The notes under the pieces were generated by a model, which had not been told where the DNA came from, did no database searches, and saw only the letters and a program-made list of their open reading frames with translations. A DNA stretch of 64,000 nt from Leucosporidium creatinivorum (taxonomy: Eukaryota; Basidiomycota; Microbotryomycetes; Leucosporidiales; Leucosporidiaceae), in contig BCKL01000006.1 in NCBI GenBank assembly GCA_001600635.1, positions 620,001 through 684,000 on the forward strand. Reading direction: 5' to 3'. This document shows, piece after piece, positions 22,051 to 33,421 of the stretch (positions are counted from its first letter, which is position 1; every line of letters starts with the position of its first letter). The translations under genes were made by a program, and so were the position numbers.

Positions 22051-24386
22051 TCACTCCTCCATGCCCTGTCCCGACTCATCACCATCCACCGCACCGCCCA
22101 TGCCACTCCCATTCTTGCTCGCCGACCTCGACATCCTCGGCGACCTTCTCGTCGGCGCTGGCGCTGGCGCAGGAAGGACGACGGGCGAGCCTTCCTTGAT
22201 CTGCGAGGCGGGAGGCGAATTCACTTGCGGCGCCGAGCTCTGCTGGTGCATCTGCTGAGGGTGCTGTTGCTGATGCGGAGGCGGAGGAGCTTGGGTGTGA
22301 GGAGGGGGTGCCGAATGCTGCCATTGGTCTTGGTGCTGCTGCTGTGGTGGAGGTGGGCCGTAGGTATGAGGTGCGCCGACCTGGGAAGATTGCGAGTGCG
22401 AGGATTCGGAGGGCGGCTGGTTCGAAGGCTCGTAGCCGTGGTGAGCCGTGGGAGGACCATCGAAGCCTGCCGAAGGGGCGACAGGGCCGGGACCGAGGCC
22501 AAAGTGATCTCGAAGCATGTTGTTGTCGTTGGAGAGCTCCTGGTTGTGCGCCTTGAGCTGAGCAATGTACTCGATCGCTGTTGAGAAGACAACGAGCGAA
22601 GGTCAGCTCACGAGACACGAAGAGGAGAGTTCAGTAGGACAAACGGAACGCACACTTGCTGAGAATCTCCCACTTGGAGCTCTTGAGTCCTCGGTCGACC
22701 GGCAGCGAGTCCTTGAGATCGTCAAAGAGCTGCGCCATCTCCTTTCGGCGCTTGCGCTCGGCGAGCTTGTGCGTGACGCGAAGCTCGGGACTCCTCGAGT
22801 AGGGCGAATCCTTGAGGACTCCACCGGGGCCGTAGGCGATGTTGGGATCAAGCGAGCCTGTCGAGGCATGCCGAGGGACTTGAGGTGGAGGGTGGTTGAC
22901 GAGCGAGTTGTTGGGAAGCGAGTTGGCGCGAGCCCAAGTCCCTGGTGGTGGGCCGTGGCCAGGGTAGGAGGAAGGAGGAGGAGGACCGTGGTGGACAGAG
23001 CTGGAAGAGGAATGTGGGCGAGGGTCGTGGTCGTCGGGAGGAGAATGGGCGACGGAGGGAAGCATGCCCGCTGGCTGGGTGAGGCCGCGAGGATAAGGAT
23101 GCGATTGATGAGAGGGCATGGGAGGAGCGCCGTAGCCGACGTTGGGACCCTGAACGAGCTGGTCGATGCCGATGCTGGGGCGACGGCCGTAGCTCATCTG
23201 CGCCTCGTGTTGCGATGCAGGGGGCGCCATTGAGCCTCGAGTCGTGTCGTAGAAGGGTGGTGGTGGCTGCTGCTGGTCGCTCGGTTGCCGCGAATGAGGT
23301 GAGCCGTAGCCCGACATGGGTTGCGGCGGGTGCTGGCCTCGCTGGTCGTAAGGGTCGCTGGGCATGGCGTAACTCGACATGGCGTAGCTTCCGACGCTCG
23401 TCCAGCTCCCATTGCTTCCTCGCCGGTCGTCCTCCCACGGGCTCAGGGCGCCGCTGCTCATGCCCGAATCCCTCCTCGCCTGGTCCGAGAGGGAGAGGTT
23501 CCCCAGCTTGTCGTAGGTGAGAGACGAGCCTCTGCGCTTGGCGTAGGCGCCTTGCGCGAGGTGAGCGTTGGACGTAGGAGGAGGATAAGGGTAGTCTTGC
23601 TGAGAGTCCTCGAGGATGGTGTCCTCCGCCGAGGGTTTCCGCTTCACGCCCGAGGTCGGCGGAGGTGTTGGATGTGCGTCGACGGCGGCGAGACGAGAGG
23701 GAGAGTTGGGATGGGGAGGTTGTGAGCTGTTGTTGGTGGTGGTGAGGGAATGGCGGCGCATGGAATAGTCGAAGTAGCTCGTCGCGTCTTGCGAGGGATT
23801 GGGAAGAGGGGGACCGCCGAAACGGTAGTTGGACTGAGGAGCGGGCTGAGCGAATCCCGAGGGATGTTGCTGGCCGTTATAGGACGACGAGTTGACCTCG
23901 TAGGTCGCTCCTGGGCCAGGATATCGACCCCCGTTACCGTCGGTTGGTGAGCCCGGCCGCGAGAGCTCTCCCCTGCCTGCAGCTGGTCCATGCGGCGGCA
24001 CTCCTTCGCTCAGCGAGCCTCTCCTAGCACCTGAAGCATACTCGCCGGCGGGCATGCCCTCCTGCGCCTGCGACGGCGTGTAAGCGTGCAAGAAGGGGTC
24101 GCTTAGGGAAGGTCGCCTCAGGTTGTTGAAGCCGTGCTGTTGGGAGATAAGCGTTCAGGGCGAAACCAGACAGGTCAGCTTTGATCCGATGTACAAGCTT
24201 TCCTCTCCTGCTCCCTTGCAGCTCTCAAGACCCTCCTTCAAACGCCCCCATTGCCTCTGTTTGATTTCTAGCTCGCTCGAGTTGTGGATGCCGGCGACTC
24301 ACCGACGGCTGCAGCTGATCCTCTCGCGGCATATGCACTGGCGGTAGGCGTACATGCGCTGGTGGTCCTGCCATCTGCTCCTGCAT
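22051..24386 (-). CDS. bHLH transcription factor with long Pro/Gln/Ser-rich arms
   Basis: The start used is the first ATG in frame (MQEQMAGPPAHVRLPP); the same frame stays open ~95 codons upstream, so an earlier exon may exist. Exon 1 splices at LQPS to HGFNNLRRPSLSDPF. A long low-complexity region (Ser, Pro, Gly, Gln) precedes the bHLH domain: basic helix THKLAERKRRKEMAQLF with the H-E-R residues of E-box (CANNTG) binders, helix 1 to DDLKDSLPVDRG, loop, and helix 2 SKWEILSKAIEYIAQLKAHN. An intron interrupts helix 2 after LSK. The C-terminal arm is Gln/His/Pro-rich. Nuclear regulator; targets unknown. Confidence 0.9.
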
Positions 24387-25502
24387 GGCCGAGCGAGCGA
24401 GCTGAAGTCGAGCGAGAGGAGGAAGCGAAGCCCCGTGAGAGATGGCGGGCGAAGGCGAAGCGGAAGCTGGTGCCTCAACCGTCGAAGGGTGGGGGTGCGG
24501 GTGCTGTAGCTGAGCAGAGGCGAGGGGTCGAGCGAGAGGCGAAGTAACGACGCCACCGCGAAATTGGAGAGGCAAAGGAGAAGGGTGAGCGGGATCTGAA
24601 GGAGTTGACCGACGAGTCGACGTCTCGACAGGGACTGCTTCCCCGGCCTTTCGCTCTGCCCTGCACAGAAATGCCAATTTCCAAGCCGAAGGTTCTCCAA
24701 GTCCTTTCCTACAATGACCTGTCTTCTCGCTTCAAGGCAAGCCTTCCATCCTGTTCAGCTTTCAGTCTTCGCCGAGCTGACCCCTCACTCTTGCCTGGTA
24801 GCAATCCTCAGCGTTTTTCGCTCTTCTTCCTGCTCAGCGAAAGCGACCAGAAAAGGGGGAGTGACATCCACGAGGCAGCTCGGGGCGGCTCCCAGCAAGT
24901 GCCTGCACGGAGAGAGGTTTCACTCGCTCTTTGCGGGATAATCGAATCTGCTGGCAGTGGGGGATCAGTATGGTGATGGCATCCATGCTCCTCGTCCTGT
25001 ACGGTGCCAGGCGAGAGGCAGCTGTCCCAGGAGGCTGCCTCTTGTCGTTGCTGCTCCCGCCGCCGAGCTAGCGAAAGTTCGCCGAGCTCCGAAGCCTCGT
25101 GGCCGACGACCGTTGCGCCGTCAGGCTTCTTCGTCTGGCGCCTGACGCTCCTGAATCCTGATCTCATCGTGTCGAGCGGTGATCTTTGTGCGGAGTTAGG
25201 CTTCCCCTGGCTTCTCTTTTTGCCGAGACTTTCTTCCCTTCTTCACCGCAAGGTGAGGCTCGGCGCAGCCGCTTGCACCCACATCAGTCTCGTACAGATG
25301 TCAGGATTTGCACCGCATCTCCTGGCCGTCATCTTGGAGCCCTCGTAGCCCCGAGCAGCATGACCTCGAAAACGACTCGGTGAATGCTCGGGCGGGATCC
25401 GGCCTCGGCGCGGGCTTTAATTAATGAAGAGTGACGGAGACGAGCATTTCCATTGCTAACAGATCTGCTAAGGACCGTACTCTCGCCGCCTTCGAACCTC
25501 CT
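24387..25502. other. 1.1-kb region upstream of the bHLH gene
   Basis: Between the bHLH start and the stop of the amino-acid permease gene, both on minus. Should hold the bHLH promoter and leader and the permease 3' UTR. It also contains a plus-strand intron-like signal, described separately. No recognised gene. Confidence 0.5.
24671..24864 (+). CDS. Possible small spliced ORF (42 aa), unrecognised
   Basis: ATG at 24671 opens 22 codons (MPISKPKVLQVLSYNDLSSRFK) followed by a GC donor (AAG|GCAAGC). A CCGAGCTGACC branch site and a TGGTAG acceptor give a second 21-codon exon at 24802, ending in KRPEKGE and a stop. The total intron is 65 nt, like the neighbours. The branch motif on the plus strand shows that something here is probably transcribed away from the bHLH gene. 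I recognise no family. It could instead be the leader of a noncoding divergent transcript. Confidence 0.25.
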
Positions 25503-28116
25503 TCACTGCTCCTGCTGCACCGAGTGCTCGACGTCCTTGCGAGGCGGCTCGGACTCCTCGACCATGGCGACGAGGGACCTGCGCTGGAGCCACTGGTCCT
25601 CGGGGATGATCCACCACGAGATGACAGCCATGATTGTGACCGCGCCGAAGATCACTGTGGGTGTAGGGCGAAGATCAGCCCTGTCCAAGTTTTCCCTCCG
25701 CGTTCGGCTCGGCCTCGGCGAAGATGCTGTCTCGTAGAAACGACCGAGAGCTCGCACAGGGACTGACCAGAACTGAAGTTGAAGTTTTGCGCAGTAACGG
25801 GCCACTCGTAAGGGCTGAACAAGACCGTGAGAAGGAAGGCTGTGGGTTCGGCGAAGGGTTCAGCTCGGCTATAGGGGGGCGATGCGAGAGCCTCACTGTT
25901 CCAAGCAGCTGCGATCACGCAGAAGAGCGTAGACCAGCGTCCTGTACTCCAGGTAGCGTTGGCGAAGTCCCCGCGAGTGAAGATGAGCCTGAGCGCGAGA
26001 GCGATCAGTTCAGGCTCGGAGCGCTTGAGAGAGGGAGACGAACCTGAGAAGCGGGATGAGCGCGTAGAGGAATATGGTAGGAACTCCTCCTGCCGAGATG
26101 AGCGAGGTGAAGGCGACGGTCGAAGGGAGGATCGTGCAGAGGAGGACAGCGGCGACCTTGGAGAGTGAGAAGGGGGTCAGCTGGCGACGCGAGAGGCCTC
26201 GGCGTTATTGGGACAGCTCACCATCCAGATGAAAAGCGTGGCATTGCGAGGGTTGCCTCGACTGTCGACTTTTCCAATCCATGTACTCCCTGGCAAGATT
26301 CCATCTCGTGCAATGGCGAAGATGAGGCGAGAAGCGGCGGTGACGGCGAGCGAGGTGTTCTGCGTGAGCCGAAGGTCAGCCACAGCTCGTCGGAACGATG
26401 GGAGGGCAGCGTACGATGATCAATCCTACAATAGCGACGAGCGACATGACCATCTGGCCTCCTCGGCCGAGCGCCAGGGTGTAGATGGTGACGAAGGGTT
26501 GCGGAGCGTCGATGGCGAAGAGGACGTCGAGACTGGGCGAGCACATGAGGAAGAGGAAGGTGAGGGGGATGGCGAGTAGACCTGTGAGCGGGAAGCGAGG
26601 GAACGAAATATGCGAGATTGTGCGGGTTGGGTCGAACAGGGAGGTAAGAATGGAAGGAGGTCAGCTCTTGCTTCGCTTCCTCGTGCGAAACAGCAAGCTG
26701 TCGACGAAGACCAGTCGACTGAGAACGTTGTGACCACTCACCAGAGATGGTACAGCTCCAGAAGATTCCCTGAGCCGTGTGCAGGCTAGCATGCTTTGTC
26801 TCCTCGGCGATATGACCCGGGGCATCCCAGCCTGTCAAGACGCCGCTCGTCGAGAGGAAGGAAAGCGCCCAAGCCCAGCCGTCCGAGCTGCCGACGCCGT
26901 TGTAGAACTCCAAGAGGAAGGAGCTGTCCTGGAATCCGTACGTCTGGCTGACGCCGATGGGGAGCCAGATGAGCGTGAGGAGGAGGTCGAGGGCGATGAT
27001 GATTGCCGAAGCCTTGAATATGATCGTGAACTTTTTGGCTGTATGGTAGCGGGTCAGCTATGGCTCTAAGGAGCGACCTACAGGCTCGTAATCGGCGAAC
27101 GGAGGGCAAGGAGCTTACGCGACATGAGATTGGAGAGGATGGCGATGGCGAGCAGACCCTCGCTGCAGATCCAGACGACGGCGCGGAACTTGATGTTCGA
27201 GTTGTCGAGGCCTCCAGGGAAGCTTCGGCTCCAGACGGTGAGCTCGCTGAGGACAAAGTTGGCCGTAGCTTGGGTGTTGGAAGCGACGAAGGACGTCCAG
27301 GCAGTTGTTGCCCAGTACGCGCCACAAATTCCGAAGAAGCGCCCGTATTTGGGACCAGCGGCGGCTGCAGCCCAGATGTAGATGGAGCCACTGTGGGATG
27401 AGGAGTCAGCGAGAGCGAAACCCTCGAAAAACCGCCGAACTCACGAGAGGGGAACCGACGAGGCGATTTCGGCGATGGACGCGGCAGTGATACACATGAA
27501 GACCGAGGTGATGCACATCGAACTCATGAGCGCGACTGGTCCGCCCGAGTAGATCCCGACCGAGTAGAGGATCCTGGCGCCGCCGACAACGTAGAGACTG
27601 CCGACTCCCGCTACTAGCGCCTCGAAGCGACCCCATGTACGATGGAGAACCCTGTTATATCACACTTCAGCTAAGCCGGCGCGAGCGCTACCGTATCAAA
27701 CGCACTGTTTGTAGCCGTAACGAGCCTGCAATCCCCCGCCGAAGTCAGCTCTCGATGTTCCCAGCATCTCGCCGCAGAGAAACGATACCCCCTCCAATTA
27801 TGTCACTTCTTACGCGCCCCTGAAGGCGATCAAGTTCGACGGTGTAATCTCAGCCCTCGCCTGCTCCCAGCCCTCTCCTTTAAAGATGGGCCAGGAAGAC
27901 CAGCAAGGGCACCCGTGTGACAATGCAGCCCCCCATAGGAGGATCAAGTGTGCACCTTGAGACGTTACCCTGATTCGAGGACGAGATGGCGAGCGGAACG
28001 CGTGTCGAAGGAGCGTTCGAGGAGGGAGCGCTCCTTCAAGGCCTCACGAGTAGGGCCTCGTCGCCGTAGGTGTCGCTGGAAGCGCTGCACTTGATGTCTT
28101 GCGGCGTATCGGCCAT
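25503..28116 (-). CDS. Amino-acid/GABA-type permease (APC superfamily)
   Basis: Splicing rebuilds the usual N-terminus: exon 1 (28116-28048) MADTPQDIKCSASSDTYGDEALL, a 20-nt exon 2 (27723-27704) ARYGYKQ, then exon 3 from 27651 with VLHRTWGRFEALVAGVGSLYVVGG. The DE.LL..GYKQ...R.W..FE pattern is typical of the UGA4/choline-permease branch. Further marks are YSGGPVALMSS, AEIASSVPLSGSIYIWAA, GWDAPGHIAEETKHAS, LTFLFLMCSP, TAASRLIFAIARDGILPGS and a C-terminal span before WIIPEDQWL. About twelve spans expected. Plasma-membrane or vacuolar uptake of amino acids, GABA or polyamine-like substrates is inferred. Intron 1 is ~324 nt, several times the local norm. Confidence 0.87.
27704..27723 (-). other. 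20-nt microexon in the permease gene
   Basis: The exon GCTCGTTACGGCTACAAACA lies between acceptor GGATTGCAG and donor GTGCGT. It supplies the conserved GYKQ residues and joins in phase with both neighbours. Confidence 0.75.
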
Positions 28117-28419
28117 GTTGAGTAGTAACGAGGATGAGGGAGAAGCGAGAAAATCTGAGGAGAGGCTAAAAGCTAAAAGGGTCAGCTCACGAGTGGGGTC
28201 CGGACGATGGCGCTCTCTGTACTCGAGTAGGGGTTTTGGAGCAAGCTGTAGCAACACTGCTACCATGCAGCGATATTTCCGATGCTCGTGCAGCCGCCCA
28301 TCGCATTTCTCGGCGAACTCAGCCTTTCGCATCGTCTCCTCTCGGCTCTCGCTGCACCACATTAACGACAAACAAGCACATCTTATCAATTCGGATCAAC
28401 CGTTCAAATCTGACCTCCT
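28117..28419. other. Intergenic region upstream of the permease
   Basis: Holds the permease promoter and the 3' UTR of the acyl-CoA dehydrogenase gene, both on minus. Nothing else seen. Confidence 0.5.
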
Positions 28420-30429
28420 CTACGAATGCTCCTTGGTGATGAACTTGCCTGTAGAAGGAGAGAAAGGTCAGCGCCGAGCTCGGCACACATCGCCGGCGCT
28501 CAAACAACTCACCAATGGTCAGCAGCTGGATGTTGGAAGAGCCTTCATAGATCGCCCCTATCTTGGAATCTCTCCAGTACTTCTCAATACCGGTCTCCCT
28601 GTCAGGGCGTAAAGAAAAGAGGTCAGCGCCGCCCGAGCCGAGCCAAACCGAAGAGCTCACCTCGTGAAGCCCATTCCTCCCGCCCATTCGATCGCGCTAC
28701 CGGCGGTCTTCTGCGCAACGACACTCGAGTAGTACTTGGCCATGGCAGCCTGCTTGGTGAAGTCGGCGCCTTCCTCCTTGAGGCGTGCGGTGTTGTAGGT
28801 GAGAAGACGGGCGGCCTCGATCTCGACGGCGGCCTCGGCAAACTGCATCTGCATCCCTTGGAACTGTGGGCAGATGTGGAGGTCAATGATAGAACTCGAG
28901 CAGTGTCACTAGACCCGCGTAGCTGTTAAGTCGGGAGCAAAGGGGAGGAAGAGCGCCGAGGGACGAGCCGATGAAGGAGAAATGGGGACGAGGCCACATT
29001 CGTCGACTCGCACTCGGTGGAAGATCTGTGGTAAAATGCTCACCTTTCCGACGGCCTGACCGAACTGCTTGCGCTGGAGGGCGTACTCGACCGACTTGTC
29101 GAAGGCTCCTTGCGCGAGACCGATCATCTGGCCAGCGATTCCAATGCGGCCCTCGTTGAGGATCTCGATGGCGTATCTGTAGGGTGTTAGTGGTTAGCTA
29201 ACAGCGTAGTGAAGCATCAGAGCGTAGAGAGGGTCGGAAAGAGGCTCACTTGTAACCCTTGCCTTCCTCGCCGACGAGGTTGGCCGCCGGTACTTTGATG
29301 TCGTCGAGGTTGAGCACGCAGGTCGACGAAGCCCTGATACCAAGCTTCTTCTCCTTCTTGGCGATTTCGATACCCATGTCCTTCTCGACCGCGAAGCACG
29401 AGATGCCCTTGTAGCCGGCCGAGGAGTCGACAGTCGCGAAGACGAGGAAGATGCCCGCCTCAAATGAGTTTGTCACCCACGACTTCGTGCCCGATAGAGT
29501 GTAGTAGGACCCATCCTGGCTCTTGGTGGCTTTTGTGGTGAGTGCGAAGGCGTCGGAGCCCGATCCTGGCTCGGAAAGGGAGAAAGAACCGAGCTGTGGA
29601 CGAGGAAGTATCGGGTCAGGGCTGTATATAATCAAACCATCTCTTTGATGTGCTACAGGTATCCTGCAGCCCATCAAAAGCGCTCAAAAGCTCACCGTAT
29701 CGGCCGAAAGGCGGGGCAAGTACTTGTCCTGGAGCTCCTTGGAGGCGTACTTGCGGAAGATGGTGTTGACGAGAGTATTGTGTACATCGCAGAGGACCGA
29801 GACCGAGGGGTCCACCTTGGCGAGCTCCTCGATGGCAAGGATGGCCGAGGTGAAGGAGGCGCCGGCTCCTCCGTGGTCGGGGTCGGTCTCGATGGCCATG
29901 AGCTGTAGTAGAGAAGTCGAGGATTAGCACACGATCTCGAAACATAACCCTCTACACGCCCCAGCTACTCTGAAGCACGCTCGGTCCCCCTCTGCTGCCG
30001 CCACGAAGCCCGACGACTTACCCCCTGATCGAACAATCCCTTGATGATAGCCGGGTCCATCTGCTCCGCCTCGTCCATCTCGTACACCTTGGGTCCGACG
30101 ACTTCCTGAGCAAACTTGCGAACTGTACATCAAAACAGTCAGCTGGCGATTCACTCTCACTTCCGTCGGGCCCCGCAGAGGGGAATGCAGCTCACCAGAG
30201 TCGCGAAGCATCTCCTCCTCCTCGGTCAAAGCATACAGGGAAGGAAGCGTAGGGAGATCGACCTCGGTGGAGAGAGCGCGGTGGCTGTTGAGAAGAGCAG
30301 AGGCGTGAGCGATGGCGAGAAGCGGAGCGTGAAAGAGTTGGCCCCCACTCACGTAGAAGGGAGCAGGACGCTGGGGCGCACTACTACAGAACGAGCAGCA
30401 AGAGCACGGCGAGAGAGACGAGGAATCAT
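28420..30429 (-). CDS. Short/branched-chain acyl-CoA dehydrogenase, mitochondrial
   Basis: FAD enzyme of the ACADSB/ACADS group, introducing the 2,3 double bond in short branched acyl-CoAs in the mitochondrial matrix. The start [17 protein letters not shown] is an Arg-rich presequence. Splicing leads into [36 protein letters not shown]. Family marks are [21 protein letters not shown], the flavin/substrate signature [89 protein letters not shown], and the C-terminal [22 protein letters not shown], in which the Glu of YEG is the expected catalytic base. About eight introns. Likely linked to Ile/Val breakdown, which fits loosely with the BCAT gene in this window. Confidence 0.92.
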
Positions 30430-30799
30430 AATGTCGAGTTGAGGAGACGAGGAGTTTGGTCAAAGGCTAAAGCTGGGTCGGGTTCGTCTCTCGACACTTC
30501 GCGCCGGCGACTGGAGCCATCCGCCCGTTGCTGCCGTCCTCGGCTCGCTTTTCTGGCACTAAAAGTCAATTCCCTCGCTTAAGATCGTGTTACAAGTGAA
30601 ACGACGTGTATATCAAAGTCACTAATAATAAGTCAAGGCTCAATCTACCGAGGGAGAGGCGCTATAAAAGTCAAGGCTCGGTCCTCTGCTCAACGGCGCC
30701 AAAGCTCATCTTGCGCACCACCCTCCGCCGCTCTGCAGGTGCAACCGAATTGACCGACGATTTGGAGGGACTGCGACCGGAAGCAAGACTGGAGAGGCT
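30430..30799. other. Intergenic region upstream of the acyl-CoA dehydrogenase
   Basis: Should hold the dehydrogenase promoter and the 3' UTR of the next minus-strand gene. A plus-strand TATAAAAG at ~30663 faces no known gene. Nothing else seen. Confidence 0.45.
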
Positions 30800-32668
30800 C
30801 TATCGCGACATGCTTCGAGGAGGAGGGGAGAGGCCGCCGAGAGGGTGCGCTGGCGGAGGGGAGAGGTGATGCAGGCGGTTCGTGGAGAGGGAGGGGGAGA
30901 GGCTTGAAGGAAGAGACGAGTTGGAGCGAGGGAGAGGGCGCTGGTGGCTCGACTCCTCGCGCATTTGTAGAATCAAGTCGGCGGGGTTGACGATGTGACA
31001 ACCTCGACCTCCTCCTCCAGGGCTATCATCGCGACTCGAGGTAGACGCTCGGGCACCTCCAAAGACGTCCGAGTTGGAAGACGTTGACGACTCCTTGGAT
31101 GTCTCCTTCAAGTGACTCTGCCGGTCGGAAGACATCCGCTCCTTCCTCGACCCGAGACTGAACGTGCTTCGTCGGTCTGCGGTGCCCGGCCTCGCGGTGG
31201 ATCCCACCTCGCGCGACGATCCGACAGAGCGGCGAGGTTGCTGATTCATGACGTCGCTAAACGTCTTGGGCGTCGACTGACCGGCGCTGAAGGGCGACTT
31301 GGGACGAGGTGTGGCGGGAGTGGTGGTGTAGGAGGGAAGAGGAGAGTCGAGGGGAGTGGAAGGTCGCTCGCTCGAGTTGCTAGTTGAATGTGACTCGCTG
31401 AGCAAAGAGTCGGCGAGCGAGGCGGAGGATTTGGATCCGGCGGTGGAGGAATAAGGGGTGACGCGAGGGGTTTGGCGAGAGGAAGGGGTGGGGGAGGCCA
31501 TCTTGTACGATTCGAGATTGGGAGGCTCTGTCTCCTTCTTGGACGACCGGCGCCCAATCAGCCCAAGAAGCCTGCGCCCACTGTCCATCGACCGTCGACC
31601 ATCCGACTGACTCCTCTCCATCGCTGCGGACGTCTCCACCGACGGCGAAGTAGTCGATGGTAGGAATGACATCGACCTGCGTGCTTTGAGCGCTCCCTCG
31701 GGCCTTCCGATGGGCACAGCGGGCCGCTCCCTCCTCGTCGCCTCTGCGAGCTCGGCCTGCTCGTGAGCGGCGAGAGTTGCAGCGATCCAGGCGGGTACAT
31801 CGGAGCTCGACCGACTGCGACCTGTGGCTGATGCATCAGGCGATGCGCGGTAGTTGGCTGTTGGGGGAGGAGGGCGGTCGAGCCAAGAAGGGCGCCGGCC
31901 GGGGTTGAAGAAGGGAGGGAGTGGGAAAGCCGAAGGATTGGTGGTGGGGAGGCGGCGGGAGGAGATCATGGAGGAGGATGAGGGACCGCCGAGAGCAAGG
32001 GATGAGAGACCGACGGGAAGAGAGGCCGAGGGGGACAGCATTGAGGGGACGGGGACGAACGAGTCGTCGTTGGCGAGGGCGACGGAGAGGGCTTCGACCC
32101 ATAAATCGGCGAGCTGCTCCGAGGACGCGAAGAAGACCATGGGGTAGGTGATCTCGGGTGTCCTCTGCTCCTCCTCACGCGTTTCCTGCTCCATCAGCAG
32201 CGCCGCCGAGCCCGAGACGCTCTTGCCCCGCTTCATCCTCGACGCCAGCTTGCCCGAGAGCGAGTTGGTCGTCTCGCTCAGCACGGGGGTTGACCTCTTC
32301 CTCGACAGACTCCCGCTCCTCCTCGCCGGCGTCAAGGGAGCGACCTCTGACCGCTCCGACTCTCGCCAGAGCTCGACCGCCCAGCGCTTCTCCAGCGGCT
32401 CGTCCTTCTCGATCCTCCTCCTCGCGGCGTTGAACCCCTTCTCCTGCATCTTGATCTTGGCCACCTCTGCTCCATCCTGTCCGTCCAGCTCGGCACCCTC
32501 TGAGACGACGAAGGGGTCGCCTCGGTGAAGGTGGAGGGTCGAACCGCGAAGGAGGGCGTGTAGGGTGCCGCTGGGGGCCGAGTTGAAGAGGGTGTGCGGT
32601 CGCTGAGGTGTTGGTGGGAAATAGAGGGGTCCTTGGAAGGCGACTGGTAGCTGGCGAGACTTGATCAT
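30800..32668 (-). CDS. Ser/Pro-rich protein with PH-like N-terminal domain, unknown function
   Basis: A single-exon 622-residue frame starting MIKSRQLPVAFQGPLYF. The first ~220 residues resemble a pleckstrin-homology fold broken by a long insert: a strand-rich start (TLHALLRGSTLHLHRGDPFVV), a basic Ser-rich insert (SRKRSTPVLSETTNSLSGKLASRMKRGKS), then ITYPMVFFASSEQLADLWVEALSVALAND, which looks like the last strand and C-terminal helix of a PH domain. The remaining ~400 residues are low-complexity Ser/Pro/Arg with many SP and RRS sites, ending RSMSR. A membrane- or cortex-linked adaptor controlled by phosphorylation is a guess. A 5'-leader intron is suggested by a CTGACTC branch site and CCCACAG acceptor just upstream. 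Confidence 0.75.
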   Translation of the reverse strand: MIKSRQLPVAFQGPLYFPPTPQRPHTLFNSAPSGTLHALLRGSTLHLHRGDPFVVSEGAELDGQDGAEVAKIKMQEKGFNAARRRIEKDEPLEKRWAVELWRESERSEVAPLTPARRSGSLSRKRSTPVLSETTNSLSGKLASRMKRGKSVSGSAALLMEQETREEEQRTPEITYPMVFFASSEQLADLWVEALSVALANDDSFVPVPSMLSPSASLPVGLSSLALGGPSSSSMISSRRLPTTNPSAFPLPPFFNPGRRPSWLDRPPPPTANYRASPDASATGRSRSSSDVPAWIAATLAAHEQAELAEATRRERPAVPIGRPEGALKARRSMSFLPSTTSPSVETSAAMERSQSDGRRSMDSGRRLLGLIGRRSSKKETEPPNLESYKMASPTPSSRQTPRVTPYSSTAGSKSSASLADSLLSESHSTSNSSERPSTPLDSPLPSYTTTPATPRPKSPFSAGQSTPKTFSDVMNQQPRRSVGSSREVGSTARPGTADRRSTFSLGSRKERMSSDRQSHLKETSKESSTSSNSDVFGGARASTSSRDDSPGGGGRGCHIVNPADLILQMREESSHQRPLPRSNSSLPSSLSPSLSTNRLHHLSPPPAHPLGGLSPPPRSMSR

Positions 32669-33421
32669 GATGCGAATGGTTGAGCGAGGGAATGCGAGAG
32701 GGGGATGCGGTTGGTCTGTGGGAGCGGGAACTTGAGTCAGCCTGTCGTTGTTATCGTACAAAGTCGCCCTGCTGCAGCTGCTGCTCACCAGGTGGAGAGA
32801 AGGAGAAAAGGTTATGGGGCAGCAGCGAAGGACGCGTTCGCAAGCAGTCGGCGCGTAGAACAATGCTTGGGTGAGATGAGAGGGAGTTGCTGTGTTGTAG
32901 TGTGATCGTTGAGGTCGTCTAGTCGTCTATGGTGAATCGTTGCGTGCTGATCGTAGTCCAGAGAGAGGCGCCGTGGAGCTGACGGCGACGAGACTGCGAA
33001 GAGAGACCGAACGGGTGAGCTCGAGGAGAGATGGGCGAACAGTCGCAGAGGAGTGACGGAGGGAGACGCACACCTTTGTACAAGCGTCTCTCACAGAGAG
33101 GCCGACGAACCCGCTGGGCTGAGACGAGACGAGACGGGCGAGAGGGGAAGAGCGAAAGGAGACAAAGCGGAGACGCGAGCAGGAGCCAATGCTTCGAAGC
33201 GAAGGTAGAAGCGAGCGGGAGAGGACGAAGGAGGAGGAGCAAGAGAGCACACTCTCCGCGTTCATCAGCAGGCCATGCAGTTCAGGCTCTCAATACACAA
33301 GGTTGCCGTCGTTCGATCGTAGCGAGGGCAACGGTCGGCTCGGTTCATTCAGCAAGTCGACCGAACTTGTTGGCAAGGATGAGGGCGTGCTTGACATTTG
33401 TACTGATTGATAGCACTTCTA
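32669..33421. other. Intergenic region, 753 bp
   Basis: Holds the promoter and probably spliced leader of the PH-like gene and the 3' UTR of the Zn2Cys6 gene, both on minus. Purine-rich on the plus strand (GAGACGAGACGGGCGAGAGG-like). No gene seen. Confidence 0.45.

Noticed and set aside
21644-22258. 204-residue plus-strand frame over the end of the bHLH gene
   Set aside because: No splice signals or family likeness; it overlaps the GC-rich bHLH coding region antisense.
25061-25105. GCCGAGC-rich inverted words as a transposon terminal repeat
   Set aside because: The same word occurs in many introns and spacers as part of the branch-site context; no element boundaries or target duplications seen.
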